The position numbers and the translations under genes were made by a program. Of a DNA stretch of 64,000 nt, positions 44,359-52,718 are shown piece after piece. This DNA is from Candidatus Melainabacteria bacterium (GTDB lineage Bacteria; Cyanobacteriota; Vampirovibrionia; Obscuribacterales; Obscuribacteraceae). Below the pieces are notes generated by a model. The model did no database searches, had not been told where the DNA came from, and saw nothing but the letters and a program-made list of their open reading frames with translations. Position 1 is the first letter of the stretch. Each line of letters opens with the position of its first letter. The DNA lies in assembly GCA_003242885.1 (NCBI GenBank), contig QKMZ01000005.1, positions 682,001-746,000 on the forward strand. Reading direction: 5' to 3'.

Positions 44359-45336
44359 ATGCGCCGCCAGTTTTTCACATTTATCAGTTTTTCTCTGCTG
44401 GTATTGCCTTTCTTGGCGACCAGCCAAGCGCAAGCTGCCACACCGGAGAAAAACACTGTCGCGGCGAAGACAGCCATACCTGCAAAGGCAGCTGGTTCTA
44501 CTGGCGCGACTGCCGCTAAAACTGCCGCTACAACACCCGGCAAAATCCCTGCTAACACTCCTGCACCAGCAGACAAGAAAGTGCCGGAAAAGCAAGCTGC
44601 GGCGGGTGGACCGCCCGCTCCCGGTTGGGAACTGCAGCAATGGCATCGGATGGCCGGCCGCATCAGGTTGGTTTCGACCAAGTACGGTGGGAAGTTCGAG
44701 ACCACTCACTACACTCTTTTGAAGCCTCTGCCTGGCGACAAAATGTATTTCTTAAACCAGCAGACCAAGCGCTATGTTAACTACACAGCCGAGACCTGGC
44801 GCAAGAAATTCAACTTCTATCACAAGGATCCGGGGCGTTCAAAAGATTCAGGATTCACAGAGTTTTCTCCTTGGAAACGGTTGGGTGATGAAAAGATTGC
44901 CGGTTTAAAGTGCGGGCGTTTTTCTCGCATGCGCACTAACAATCTGCCGGCGCCCAATGACAAGACTTACACTGAAGAATGGTCTTTCTGCAAAGAGCTG
45001 ACTGTTCCGCCAGCACTGATTGAGCTCTATAAAAAGACGCTCTATTTGCAATATGACGCCAAGCTTGGTTTTCCAATGCGCGTTAGAGAGATTCGCGAAT
45101 GGAACGGCAAACATGCCAAGAAAGTGGAGCTCAGTTACGACACTCTCAAATACAACAAAGCCAGTTTCCCGCAGTCATTCTTCGAGTTGGGCAAAGACTA
45201 CAAGCAAGTCAAGGACGAGATGTCTGTGCTCATGGATGAGGGTGGGGACATGCTGGGCGGCGATGCAATGGGTGTAGACGGCTCGATGGGCGGTCTAGAA
45301 ATGAACGAAGAGTTGAAGCGCAGATTGGGCAAGTAA
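44359..45336 (+). CDS. Exported protein, copy B of the kinase-associated family
   Basis: A 325-residue protein from the ATG at 44359 (an earlier TTG at 44338 is in frame). Signal peptide QFFTFISFSLLVLPFLATS, cut near SQAQA|A, then a 75-residue Ala/Thr/Pro/Lys linker like a cell-wall spacer, then a 230-residue domain homologous to the protein at 40969-41901 (YFLNQQTKRYVNYTAETWRK; SPWKRLGDEKIAGLKCGRF). The C-terminus has a Gly/Met/Asp-rich stretch (GGDMLGGDAMGVDGSMGG). It converges on kinase B with a two-base gap and is divergent from kinase A. A role with the kinases is inferred from the duplicated arrangement. No enzymatic motif is visible. Confidence 0.78.
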   Translation: MRRQFFTFISFSLLVLPFLATSQAQAATPEKNTVAAKTAIPAKAAGSTGATAAKTAATTPGKIPANTPAPADKKVPEKQAAAGGPPAPGWELQQWHRMAGRIRLVSTKYGGKFETTHYTLLKPLPGDKMYFLNQQTKRYVNYTAETWRKKFNFYHKDPGRSKDSGFTEFSPWKRLGDEKIAGLKCGRFSRMRTNNLPAPNDKTYTEEWSFCKELTVPPALIELYKKTLYLQYDAKLGFPMRVREIREWNGKHAKKVELSYDTLKYNKASFPQSFFELGKDYKQVKDEMSVLMDEGGDMLGGDAMGVDGSMGGLEMNEELKRRLGK

Positions 45337-45338
45337 GC

Positions 45339-47921
45339 TTATCTTTCGACTTTCGGAACTTGCCTTGAATAGTCCATCTTGAGCAAAATTGCGTGAAGCG
45401 GATCGCCCTGCTTCCACATGTAATCTGCGTATTTCTTTTCGGTGATGCAGGTAATCAGCAGAGAGCCGTTGGACTTCAGCGCCTTCAGCGCTGCTTCGTA
45501 ACTGGCTCTTGGATCTTCCTTGAGAGTTTCCTGAATCTGAGCCACTTTTAAGTACGCAAGAGCCTCATTATCAGCGGACTTGAGAGCACCCCATCGGGCG
45601 GCAGCATCCGTGTAGTAGTCCTTGGCCTTGGGCAAAACTTCGCCTTTCACCAGGCAGTCACCAGCATGACTCATCAAAAGGGCATAGCCTTCTGTACTCT
45701 GAAACTGTCGTGCTTCCTCAACGTATTGTCCGACTGCGAGCGGAGTCATGTTTGCCCATTCGAGCGCCTCTCCGTGAGTTGAGGCGAAAAAGTGCCTGTA
45801 AGCGCTGACTGCATCGGAGAATTGCCCAATGTAATAGTAAGATTCTCCTGTCTGAACGATGCAGTTCATTATGTTTGATGCTTTCTCGCCGTATACAAAA
45901 CTGCCGGCGCGCTGCATGTATATGGTGTATTCGCGGGCGGCAAAGGCGTAATCTCTGGCATTGAAGCAAGCTTCTGCATACTGTCGGCGTAGTGACATTG
46001 ATGGCAAGCACACTTCGCCGTTGATCAGTTTGCTGCATTCGAGCGCTAAAGAAAAAGCCTTTTCCGCTTCTTCCCAGCGATTGCACTTTGCCATATCATT
46101 GCCCCAACTGACCATCCGCTCCAGCGTGTCAGCGTCGATTGATTGCGGAGAGTTTCTCAAGACTCCTTCGCAATGAGCAACGTCATTTTGATAAATAGAA
46201 AGCGCCCATTGACCGACCTTGCCCGGTCTGGGTGGTGGCGGCGTTTTCCATGTCACTGTTTGCTTGAAGACTTCTGATTCATCGGCGAAAGCGTATTGCG
46301 AAACCAGATATGCACAAGCCGCGAAAAGTGCTACCAGTGAGACAGCCAGAGCGCCAAACATAATGAATTCGCTCTTCTTGCGTGGTCTTCTTTTCAGTAC
46401 GAATAATTCCCAGCTCGTAACTAAACGCCCAAGAAATGAGCTTTTGCGATAGAAAAACATCTTCTTAAGCTCGTCATGCACGGCTTGCATGCTTGCTGGC
46501 CGCGCTGCTGGTTCTTTCGCTAATGCTTTGAATATGAGAGCTTCCAGGCGTTGAGGAACGCTGATGCCGAGCTTCAGACTTTTGAAGTCTTTTGGAACTT
46601 CATTCATGTGGCGGTATAAAACTTCCAGCATGTTGTTGCCGGTGTGAGGGGGCGTGCCGCAAAGCGTCTCGTACATGAGGCATCCCATTGAATAAATGTC
46701 TGCCTTGGCATCAAGCTTTTCGCCTTTGCACTGCTCTGGACTCATGTAGAGTGGGCTGCCAAAAACATCTCCAGTCTGAGTAAGGCTAACGGCATCGCGG
46801 CCTTCATGTGGAAGTAATTTCGCGATCCCGAAGTCGACGATTTTGCAAACGTCTGACTCGCCGTTTTGGTCGCACAGAAGAACGTTGCTTGGCTTCAAGT
46901 CTCGATGGACGATGCCTTTCTGGTGTGCGTGGCTAAGCGCGGACGCCAGTTGAATGAAAATGTTCAACGCGCGGTCTACAGGCAGATGTTTCTCTTTTTT
47001 GATGAGAGATGCCAGAGAACTGCCCTCGATCAAATCCATTACCAAGAATGGTTGACCGCTTTCTGTTTCACCGTAATTGTGAATGCTAACAACATTTGGG
47101 TGGTTCAAGGAGCTTGCGGAATGCGCTTCTTGTTGAAATCGTGCCATGCTATGCGACTGAAGCATTAGGTGTGGAAGTAGCATTTTCAATGCGATGAATT
47201 TGTCAAGCTTCAGGTCCTTCGCTTTCAACACGACGCTCATGCCACCATATCCAATGGCGCCGACAATTTTGTATTGGTTGTTTACTATTGTCCCAATCAG
47301 CTTGTTAGCTGCTTCTCGCGCGAAGGTTGCCGGAGCGCTGCCGTCTGATGATTCGAGATCTCCTTCTTGGGTTTGCCAGTCTTCTGTTCCGAAAGCATCT
47401 TCAAGAACTTTTGTTTTTGTTTCTTCCGGCGTGTCTAATGTTTTCTGCTGAGCGAAAGCTTTGCCGGCGTTGCCATTTTTTCCCTTCTCCCCATTCTTTC
47501 CGCTTTTTTCGCTAGTCTCGCCGCCTTTCTCGCCATTATTGTCAGCGTCAGGCTTGCGAGTAAGTGGTTCTTCGTGCAGAATCTGCGCCATCAGAGATCC
47601 CGCTGAGAGCGCCAGGGGCGACTCATCAGCTGGTTTCATTGCTGCTATTTCTTTCGGCAGTGCTTTGGTATTTGACGCATTGAACTTCTCTTTCTTCTCC
47701 TTCTCTGGCGGCGGAGCTACAAGGCGTGTTCCATCGTTTGGGCAAATTTTGGTCGCCGACGAAAAGCTCTGCCCGCATTCGCTGCACGTGTTTTCTACAG
47801 TAATTCTGCCTGAGTCTTCTACCAAAGTTTCAAACCAAATCTCGGACCAGAATAAAGTGGCGGAATGTAGTTTATCGGCCGCAAAGAAGCGGACGCTATC
47901 ACTTGGATATCTTGCCCGCAA
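45339..47921 (-). CDS. Ser/Thr protein kinase with N-terminal zinc ribbon and C-terminal TPR region, copy B
   Basis: Up to 860 residues if a TTG at 47921 is used; no ATG occurs in frame before the zinc ribbon (CSECGQSFSSATKICPNDG, about 47-65), so the exact start is unsure. A TTG at 47825 just ahead of the ribbon is an alternative. A low-complexity linker rich in Gly/Lys/Asn/Glu runs to about 210. The kinase domain (about 219-480) is complete: IGYGGMSVVLKA, ALKML, VHRDLKPSN, DFGIAKL, YMSPEQ. One membrane helix (IMFGALAVSLVALFAACAYLV, given in part as LAVSLVALFAACAYLV) near 530-555 precedes an outer helical TPR-like domain. Paralogue of kinase A with the same order of parts and the same tail-to-tail exported neighbour. 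Confidence 0.9.
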   Translation of the reverse strand: MRARYPSDSVRFFAADKLHSATLFWSEIWFETLVEDSGRITVENTCSECGQSFSSATKICPNDGTRLVAPPPEKEKKEKFNASNTKALPKEIAAMKPADESPLALSAGSLMAQILHEEPLTRKPDADNNGEKGGETSEKSGKNGEKGKNGNAGKAFAQQKTLDTPEETKTKVLEDAFGTEDWQTQEGDLESSDGSAPATFAREAANKLIGTIVNNQYKIVGAIGYGGMSVVLKAKDLKLDKFIALKMLLPHLMLQSHSMARFQQEAHSASSLNHPNVVSIHNYGETESGQPFLVMDLIEGSSLASLIKKEKHLPVDRALNIFIQLASALSHAHQKGIVHRDLKPSNVLLCDQNGESDVCKIVDFGIAKLLPHEGRDAVSLTQTGDVFGSPLYMSPEQCKGEKLDAKADIYSMGCLMYETLCGTPPHTGNNMLEVLYRHMNEVPKDFKSLKLGISVPQRLEALIFKALAKEPAARPASMQAVHDELKKMFFYRKSSFLGRLVTSWELFVLKRRPRKKSEFIMFGALAVSLVALFAACAYLVSQYAFADESEVFKQTVTWKTPPPPRPGKVGQWALSIYQNDVAHCEGVLRNSPQSIDADTLERMVSWGNDMAKCNRWEEAEKAFSLALECSKLINGEVCLPSMSLRRQYAEACFNARDYAFAAREYTIYMQRAGSFVYGEKASNIMNCIVQTGESYYYIGQFSDAVSAYRHFFASTHGEALEWANMTPLAVGQYVEEARQFQSTEGYALLMSHAGDCLVKGEVLPKAKDYYTDAAARWGALKSADNEALAYLKVAQIQETLKEDPRASYEAALKALKSNGSLLITCITEKKYADYMWKQGDPLHAILLKMDYSRQVPKVER

Positions 47922-48029
47922 TCGCAGGCTAATTAATCATCAGCTCTTATTTCATATAAGCCGTTCGATTATTATTTAGAGTAATTCTTGAATAGAGCCA
48001 GATTGAAACTCTTGGGCATGGAGGCGAAA

Positions 48030-49145
48030 GTGAACGGTCATACAGACGGGCGCCAAGAGTCTATATCTGTGCCGTTCTTCTACCGCTGGCTACGGTCTCT
48101 TCTCTTCGAGATGGACCCCGAAGAAGCGCACACGCTAGCCGTTCAGCTGGCTCCTGTGGCAGCTGCGATGAGCCATGGAGCGTTCCAAGACCCTTGCCTG
48201 GCGACCACGGTTGCCGGGGTTAATTTTGCGAATCCTGTAGGGCTGGCGGCTGGTTTTGACAAGAATGGTCGCTTGACTAACTGTCTTTCGAAATTCGGAT
48301 TCGGATTTGCGGAGATAGGCTCCATAACTGCGCAGTCCACCATTGGAAATCCCAAACCCCGTCTTTTCCGACTGGTGGAGGACGAAGCCGTGATCAACCG
48401 CCTTGGACTCAACGGTGACGGCGCGTCTGTGGTGGCCCAGAGACTCGAAGGAGCGGGTTTTTCGCTGCCCGTTGGCGTCAACATAGCTAAGACCAATCTT
48501 CCCACAGTTAAGGGTGAGAAGGGAGTTGCGGACATGTTGCAATCATTTGAATGCATACGAAATCTCCCGCTTGCTTTTGTAACTTTGAACGCAAGCTGCC
48601 CGAACACACACGAAGGCATTATGCAGGAGAGTGAAGAACTCGATCAGATGCTGGCAGGCGTGCAGCGATTGAATGAGCGAAGACTGCCTGTTTTTCTAAA
48701 ATTGTCGCCGGACAGCACTGATGAACTGCTGGAGAAATTTGTAGACAGTGCTTGTAAGTATGGCATCCGAGGCTACGTTTTGGGCAATACTACGACCAAA
48801 CGAGACGGGTTGCGCACGGCATCCAACACTGTTGCCTCCATAGGAAATGGCGGTTTGAGTGGAAAGCCGCTAAAACAGAAAGCTCTAGACCTCGTGAAGC
48901 GTGTCTATAAGATCAAACGAGGAGAGCAAGACATTATTGGCTGTGGCGGAATCTTCAGCGGAGCCGATGCATTTGATTTCATCGCTCATGGTGCAAATGC
49001 TGTCGAGATCTATACAGGGCTGATATACGGCGGACCTGATTTGCCTTGCAGAATCAACCGGCAGTTGGCACAACTTCTGAAGGCAAAAAATCTGACGGTG
49101 GCGACACTTTTGGGCAGCGCACATACCAAGAAAGCATTAGCGTAA
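48030..49145 (+). CDS. pyrD: Dihydroorotate dehydrogenase, class-2-like, with Cys at the catalytic-base position
   Basis: Start chosen at the GTG at 48030, which has GGAGG at 48020-48024; earlier in-frame ATG (48018) and TTG (47988) lack good ribosome sites. The 371 residues have the N-terminal helical, membrane-contacting part of class 2 enzymes (FYRWLRSLLFEMDPEEAHTLA), then the FMN barrel: NPVGLAAGFDKNGR, VINRLGLNGDGA and IGCGGIFSGADAFDFI. Class 2 enzymes oxidise dihydroorotate to orotate with quinone as acceptor, the fourth step of pyrimidine synthesis. The catalytic-base motif, normally N.SSPNT in class 2, reads NASCPNT, so the base would be Cys190, as in class 1. It ends exactly where the convergent AI-2E gene ends. 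Confidence 0.92.
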   Translation: MNGHTDGRQESISVPFFYRWLRSLLFEMDPEEAHTLAVQLAPVAAAMSHGAFQDPCLATTVAGVNFANPVGLAAGFDKNGRLTNCLSKFGFGFAEIGSITAQSTIGNPKPRLFRLVEDEAVINRLGLNGDGASVVAQRLEGAGFSLPVGVNIAKTNLPTVKGEKGVADMLQSFECIRNLPLAFVTLNASCPNTHEGIMQESEELDQMLAGVQRLNERRLPVFLKLSPDSTDELLEKFVDSACKYGIRGYVLGNTTTKRDGLRTASNTVASIGNGGLSGKPLKQKALDLVKRVYKIKRGEQDIIGCGGIFSGADAFDFIAHGANAVEIYTGLIYGGPDLPCRINRQLAQLLKAKNLTVATLLGSAHTKKALA

Positions 49146-50204
49146 TTAGGCTTGTGCACCTTCTGCGGTGTCATCCGCATTGAGGGGCTTGAGGTAAAAT
49201 TCTTGCGCAAGAAATTGTAATGCCGAAGCACACGGAACAGCTATCAATGCTCCAGGCAAGCCCAATAACGTTGCTCCAATCAATATGGAAAACAAAACCA
49301 GAAGCGGGTGCAATTCGACTTGTTTGCCAAGCAATTGCGGAACGATGAAATTACTTTCGAGCCATTGTTCTAACGCGAAAAGAAGAAAAACCAAAGCTGC
49401 AAGCAATTCTGATTGATTGAAGGCGACCACCAGAGACAATACCATTGCGATTGCCGAGCCGACGAATGGCAGAAGATTGAAAAGCCCAGCCAGAGCGCCG
49501 AGAACCAGCGAGTATTCCACCTTCAAAAGAGTCAGCCCTGTGCCCAAGAAAAGAGCTACGGCGATGCTCACTAGCATCTGCCCTCTCACGTATCCGCCCA
49601 TGCGAGCACCCAGTGGCCTAATTAATCCGCCGATTCGATCACGGTTGGGTCGAGGTACCCAGAGTAAAAGTTTTTGCCAGATGTCGTTCGCCTCAACCAC
49701 AAAATATGATGTGAGAAAGAGCACCAGCAGAGCGTTAGCGAGTGCTCCCATAAGCCCGGCAGTCAGACTGAGCGTGTGCTTTGCCACATTAGGCGCAAAC
49801 TGTTTTAGCCGCTCCGGATCGATCTTCATATGATCGCCATCGGACCCTATGTACTCTGTCAGAAATGGAAACTTCGCAGTCAGCCCTTGTATGTATTTGG
49901 GAATACTGTCGTACAGAGCTAAGGCTTGCTCTTTCATCGGCGGGAAAAGTAAGTAAGCAGCCACTGAGTAAATCAAACCAGTGAGTATGAAAATCGAGAT
50001 GACTGTGACTATACGTGGAATCTTTCTTTTCTCTAGCCATTCCGCGACAGGAGCAATTGCAGAAGCTAGTGTGATTGCCATTAGCAAGCAGACGACAATT
50101 ATGCGTAGCTCAAAAATCAGCCAGCAAATGAAAGCCCCAAGGAATAGATAGAAGACGCCAAGCGCAGCTCGTAATCCCGGACGGTGTCTAGGAAGTTTTG
50201 TCAT
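49146..50204 (-). CDS. AI-2E family transporter-like membrane protein
   Basis: A 352-residue polytopic protein of the AI-2E/PerM family: two N-terminal helices (LRAALGVFYLFLGAFICWLI), a helix pair near LASAIAPVAEWLEKRKIPR, a central amphipathic loop of about 90 residues, and the C-terminal conserved helices with GALAGLFNLLPFVGSAIAM and ESNFIVPQLLGKQVELHPLL (both family hallmarks). Members export various small solutes; autoinducer export is known only for a few, so the substrate should not be assumed. It is three bases downstream of a GT-C-like protein gene on the same strand and may be co-transcribed. Confidence 0.92.
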   Translation of the reverse strand: MTKLPRHRPGLRAALGVFYLFLGAFICWLIFELRIIVVCLLMAITLASAIAPVAEWLEKRKIPRIVTVISIFILTGLIYSVAAYLLFPPMKEQALALYDSIPKYIQGLTAKFPFLTEYIGSDGDHMKIDPERLKQFAPNVAKHTLSLTAGLMGALANALLVLFLTSYFVVEANDIWQKLLLWVPRPNRDRIGGLIRPLGARMGGYVRGQMLVSIAVALFLGTGLTLLKVEYSLVLGALAGLFNLLPFVGSAIAMVLSLVVAFNQSELLAALVFLLFALEQWLESNFIVPQLLGKQVELHPLLVLFSILIGATLLGLPGALIAVPCASALQFLAQEFYLKPLNADDTAEGAQA

Positions 50205-50207
50205 GCG

Positions 50208-52718
50208 TCAATTCACCTTTAGAATTCGGCTGGGCAGTCCAATCATGTTTCCAGTACTGTCAAGAGCAACCGCGACTATTTGATGGGTCTTCCCGTCATT
50301 GTAGACCTCTGGCGGTATGTTGAAGGTTCCCTCAGTTTGCAGAAAATGAAGCCAGCTTTGCACCTTTCTAGTAAGTGATGGTTCGTGCGAAGCAAGTGTT
50401 TTCTCTTTCGCTGTCACTTGCAAATTACGGTATTTTTTCAGCGCATTTGCATCCGACAGATTGTCGAATACTGTGTTTGGCTCTGATATCAAAACGAGCA
50501 ACGCCGAGGCGTCTCTCACATTTTTGGCGTTGAATCGGAATTGACTTTGCCCCGGAACTTTCAATAGTTCCGGAACACACTCGGTCATTGAAATCCCCTC
50601 AATGGATTGCACGTCAACGTAATAAGGGGAGTTTTGAAGTGCGATTCCGACTCCTTCAACAGGACCACCAAGCTGCCATTCTTTGTTGTCGCCTAACGGA
50701 CATTCATAGATGTTGTCGCCGGTTCTCACAATCGGCGCTGTCTTTTCTCTGGAGAGCACAGTGTTTTTTTGCGTCCACTTAAAGCGCACCAAATGAAGCA
50801 GCCGATCAATCGGCTGATTTGCGTCCACGGTCATTTTGATTCTAACGAGAGGCGTGTAGAGTGGATTTATCGCCTCAATTGGTTTGAGAACCTGAAGTCC
50901 TTCGCTCGCCGGATACAAACGTACGCTACTGATCTGTGTCACCACCTGCGGTTGCTCTTTGCAGAAGACAAACCATTGTTTGCCATCGGTAATTTTGGTG
51001 GCTGTGGGATTGATCTTGCAGTCCTTCATGTCATTGAAGGAGCAGTTGAATCCGCTGTTTGCTGATGAATCAGTTGAACTGTTCAGCGGATGCAACTTGA
51101 GGTCTGATTCGCTGAAATAGACTTGTTGAGGAGATTTGTTATCTTTGGCGACTTCATTTGGCAGGTTAGTCTCCTGTGCTTCAAAGTCAAAATTGTTACT
51201 TGCGTCGATCACCGAAAACGGAGGTTTCATCATCGTTTTGAAATACTGCGGTCGCGCCAGGACGGGAGCGCCTTGAAAGTCTGACGGCAAATTGAGAAGG
51301 ACGAACTTTCTGTCGGCGTTTTGCTGATAGAGCGTGGACACTTCCTCTCTCAGCTTCTTGAGCATCTCGCCAGCGCCTGTGAAGGCTTTCATATTGCTAT
51401 GGCAGAACGTGCAGAAGACGACGAGTGTAAAGGCAAGAAAGCCGACTCCGGCGGTTGCAATTAGTTTGGTCGACACTTTATCGATGGAGTCTTCGCTGGG
51501 TACAAAGGCGAACGCTAGAGCCAGTGCCAATGGGGCCGAAGACAGAAAGAACAGCCGCGCCCCGCTCAGATTGTTGGCAATGTTCCAAATTTGGAAGGTT
51601 GGCAACAGTGTAATAGCGCCGAAGAGAAAGAAAGCAATGAAATAGCGTGTCAATAAAGGCGTCGCCAGGCATCTGAGACCAGCAAAGACACCTGCCGCGA
51701 TATAGGTAGTAAACCCTATCGTCATGAGCCTTTTGCTAATTGGCAGAATTTCTTCGTTGATCGGAACTACTACCTTGAGAAGTGCCGCTTTGTTGGCAAA
51801 ACTAGCAAATAGAGTATCGAGCCCCAATATTGCACCCGCTGCTCCATCTGCTCCATAACCTCCGACCGCACTACCAAGGAAGATCATTCTTATCAATGCA
51901 AATGCGCCGAGGGTCAGCCAAAGCAGCCAAAGTGTGCGTTGTTCGAGCGGCGAAGGGATGCGAATGAACTTCGCCCATGGTTTTTGATTGCTTGTGATGT
52001 TCGCGCTATCCGGAATCAAGAATGCAAATACTGTTGCAACCGCGGGCAGGGTCACTGCCATTTCTTTGCTCAGTAGCGAGAGTCCAAAGCAAACAACGCA
52101 GAGCCAGATGTATGCCTTCTCTTCAATGAGTTTGAGCCGAAGAAAATAGTACAGGGATGCCAGATAGAAAAGAGTACAGAGTAGATCTACTCGCCCGATG
52201 ACCCAAGCAACTGACTCGATGTGCAAGGGGTAGGCTGCGAATAACAATGCAGCCCAGATGGCTGTTGCCGCGCGCATTCTGTTGCCAAATGGACCGCAAA
52301 GCTCTGACGCTATCAAAGCCACAAAAAGACAGCAACAACTAGTCAGCAGCAGATTGGTAATGTGAAACCCAAGTGTGTTTGTTTTATAAACAAGAAAATC
52401 GATAAGTAGCGATAGCGAAATCAGGGGGCGGTAGCTGAGCATCAGGTCGGAGCCGCCCCAATTGCCGTGGAAGTTTGCAAGAAAGTCGCTCCAATCACCC
52501 TTGCTGACTGCGCGCGCTACATAATCAAGGTGCAGCCAGTCATCATGCAAAAATCCAATTGTCAAAGACGGCCAGAAGATTGTGAAAATCAGGATTGTTG
52601 AGAGCACAGTCGCAAAGACTATTTGTGTCTTAACCGACAGAAAGTCTAGCTTTGCCGGCTCGAGATCGAGCCGGCTCAGGTCGTGCTTAGGCGCTTCGGC
52701 AGTGGCGGGTGTCGTCAT
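50208..52718 (-). CDS. GT-C-like polytopic membrane protein with extracytoplasmic C-terminal domain, copy 1
   Basis: An 836-residue protein with about eleven membrane helices in the first 450 residues and a soluble, probably extracytoplasmic C-terminal half. The first outer loop has FLHDDWLHLDYVARAV, the acidic pair typical of GT-C glycosyltransferase active sites, then SYRPLISLSLLIDFLVYKTN and FHITNLLL. It is a paralogue of the protein encoded just upstream; the two genes overlap by four bases (ATGA), so they are translationally coupled. GT-C enzymes take polyprenyl-linked sugars and glycosylate proteins or glycans outside the membrane. The soluble half probably folds into beta-sandwich domains. 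No sugar donor can be assigned. Confidence 0.75.
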   Translation of the reverse strand: MTTPATAEAPKHDLSRLDLEPAKLDFLSVKTQIVFATVLSTILIFTIFWPSLTIGFLHDDWLHLDYVARAVSKGDWSDFLANFHGNWGGSDLMLSYRPLISLSLLIDFLVYKTNTLGFHITNLLLTSCCCLFVALIASELCGPFGNRMRAATAIWAALLFAAYPLHIESVAWVIGRVDLLCTLFYLASLYYFLRLKLIEEKAYIWLCVVCFGLSLLSKEMAVTLPAVATVFAFLIPDSANITSNQKPWAKFIRIPSPLEQRTLWLLWLTLGAFALIRMIFLGSAVGGYGADGAAGAILGLDTLFASFANKAALLKVVVPINEEILPISKRLMTIGFTTYIAAGVFAGLRCLATPLLTRYFIAFFLFGAITLLPTFQIWNIANNLSGARLFFLSSAPLALALAFAFVPSEDSIDKVSTKLIATAGVGFLAFTLVVFCTFCHSNMKAFTGAGEMLKKLREEVSTLYQQNADRKFVLLNLPSDFQGAPVLARPQYFKTMMKPPFSVIDASNNFDFEAQETNLPNEVAKDNKSPQQVYFSESDLKLHPLNSSTDSSANSGFNCSFNDMKDCKINPTATKITDGKQWFVFCKEQPQVVTQISSVRLYPASEGLQVLKPIEAINPLYTPLVRIKMTVDANQPIDRLLHLVRFKWTQKNTVLSREKTAPIVRTGDNIYECPLGDNKEWQLGGPVEGVGIALQNSPYYVDVQSIEGISMTECVPELLKVPGQSQFRFNAKNVRDASALLVLISEPNTVFDNLSDANALKKYRNLQVTAKEKTLASHEPSLTRKVQSWLHFLQTEGTFNIPPEVYNDGKTHQIVAVALDSTGNMIGLPSRILKVN

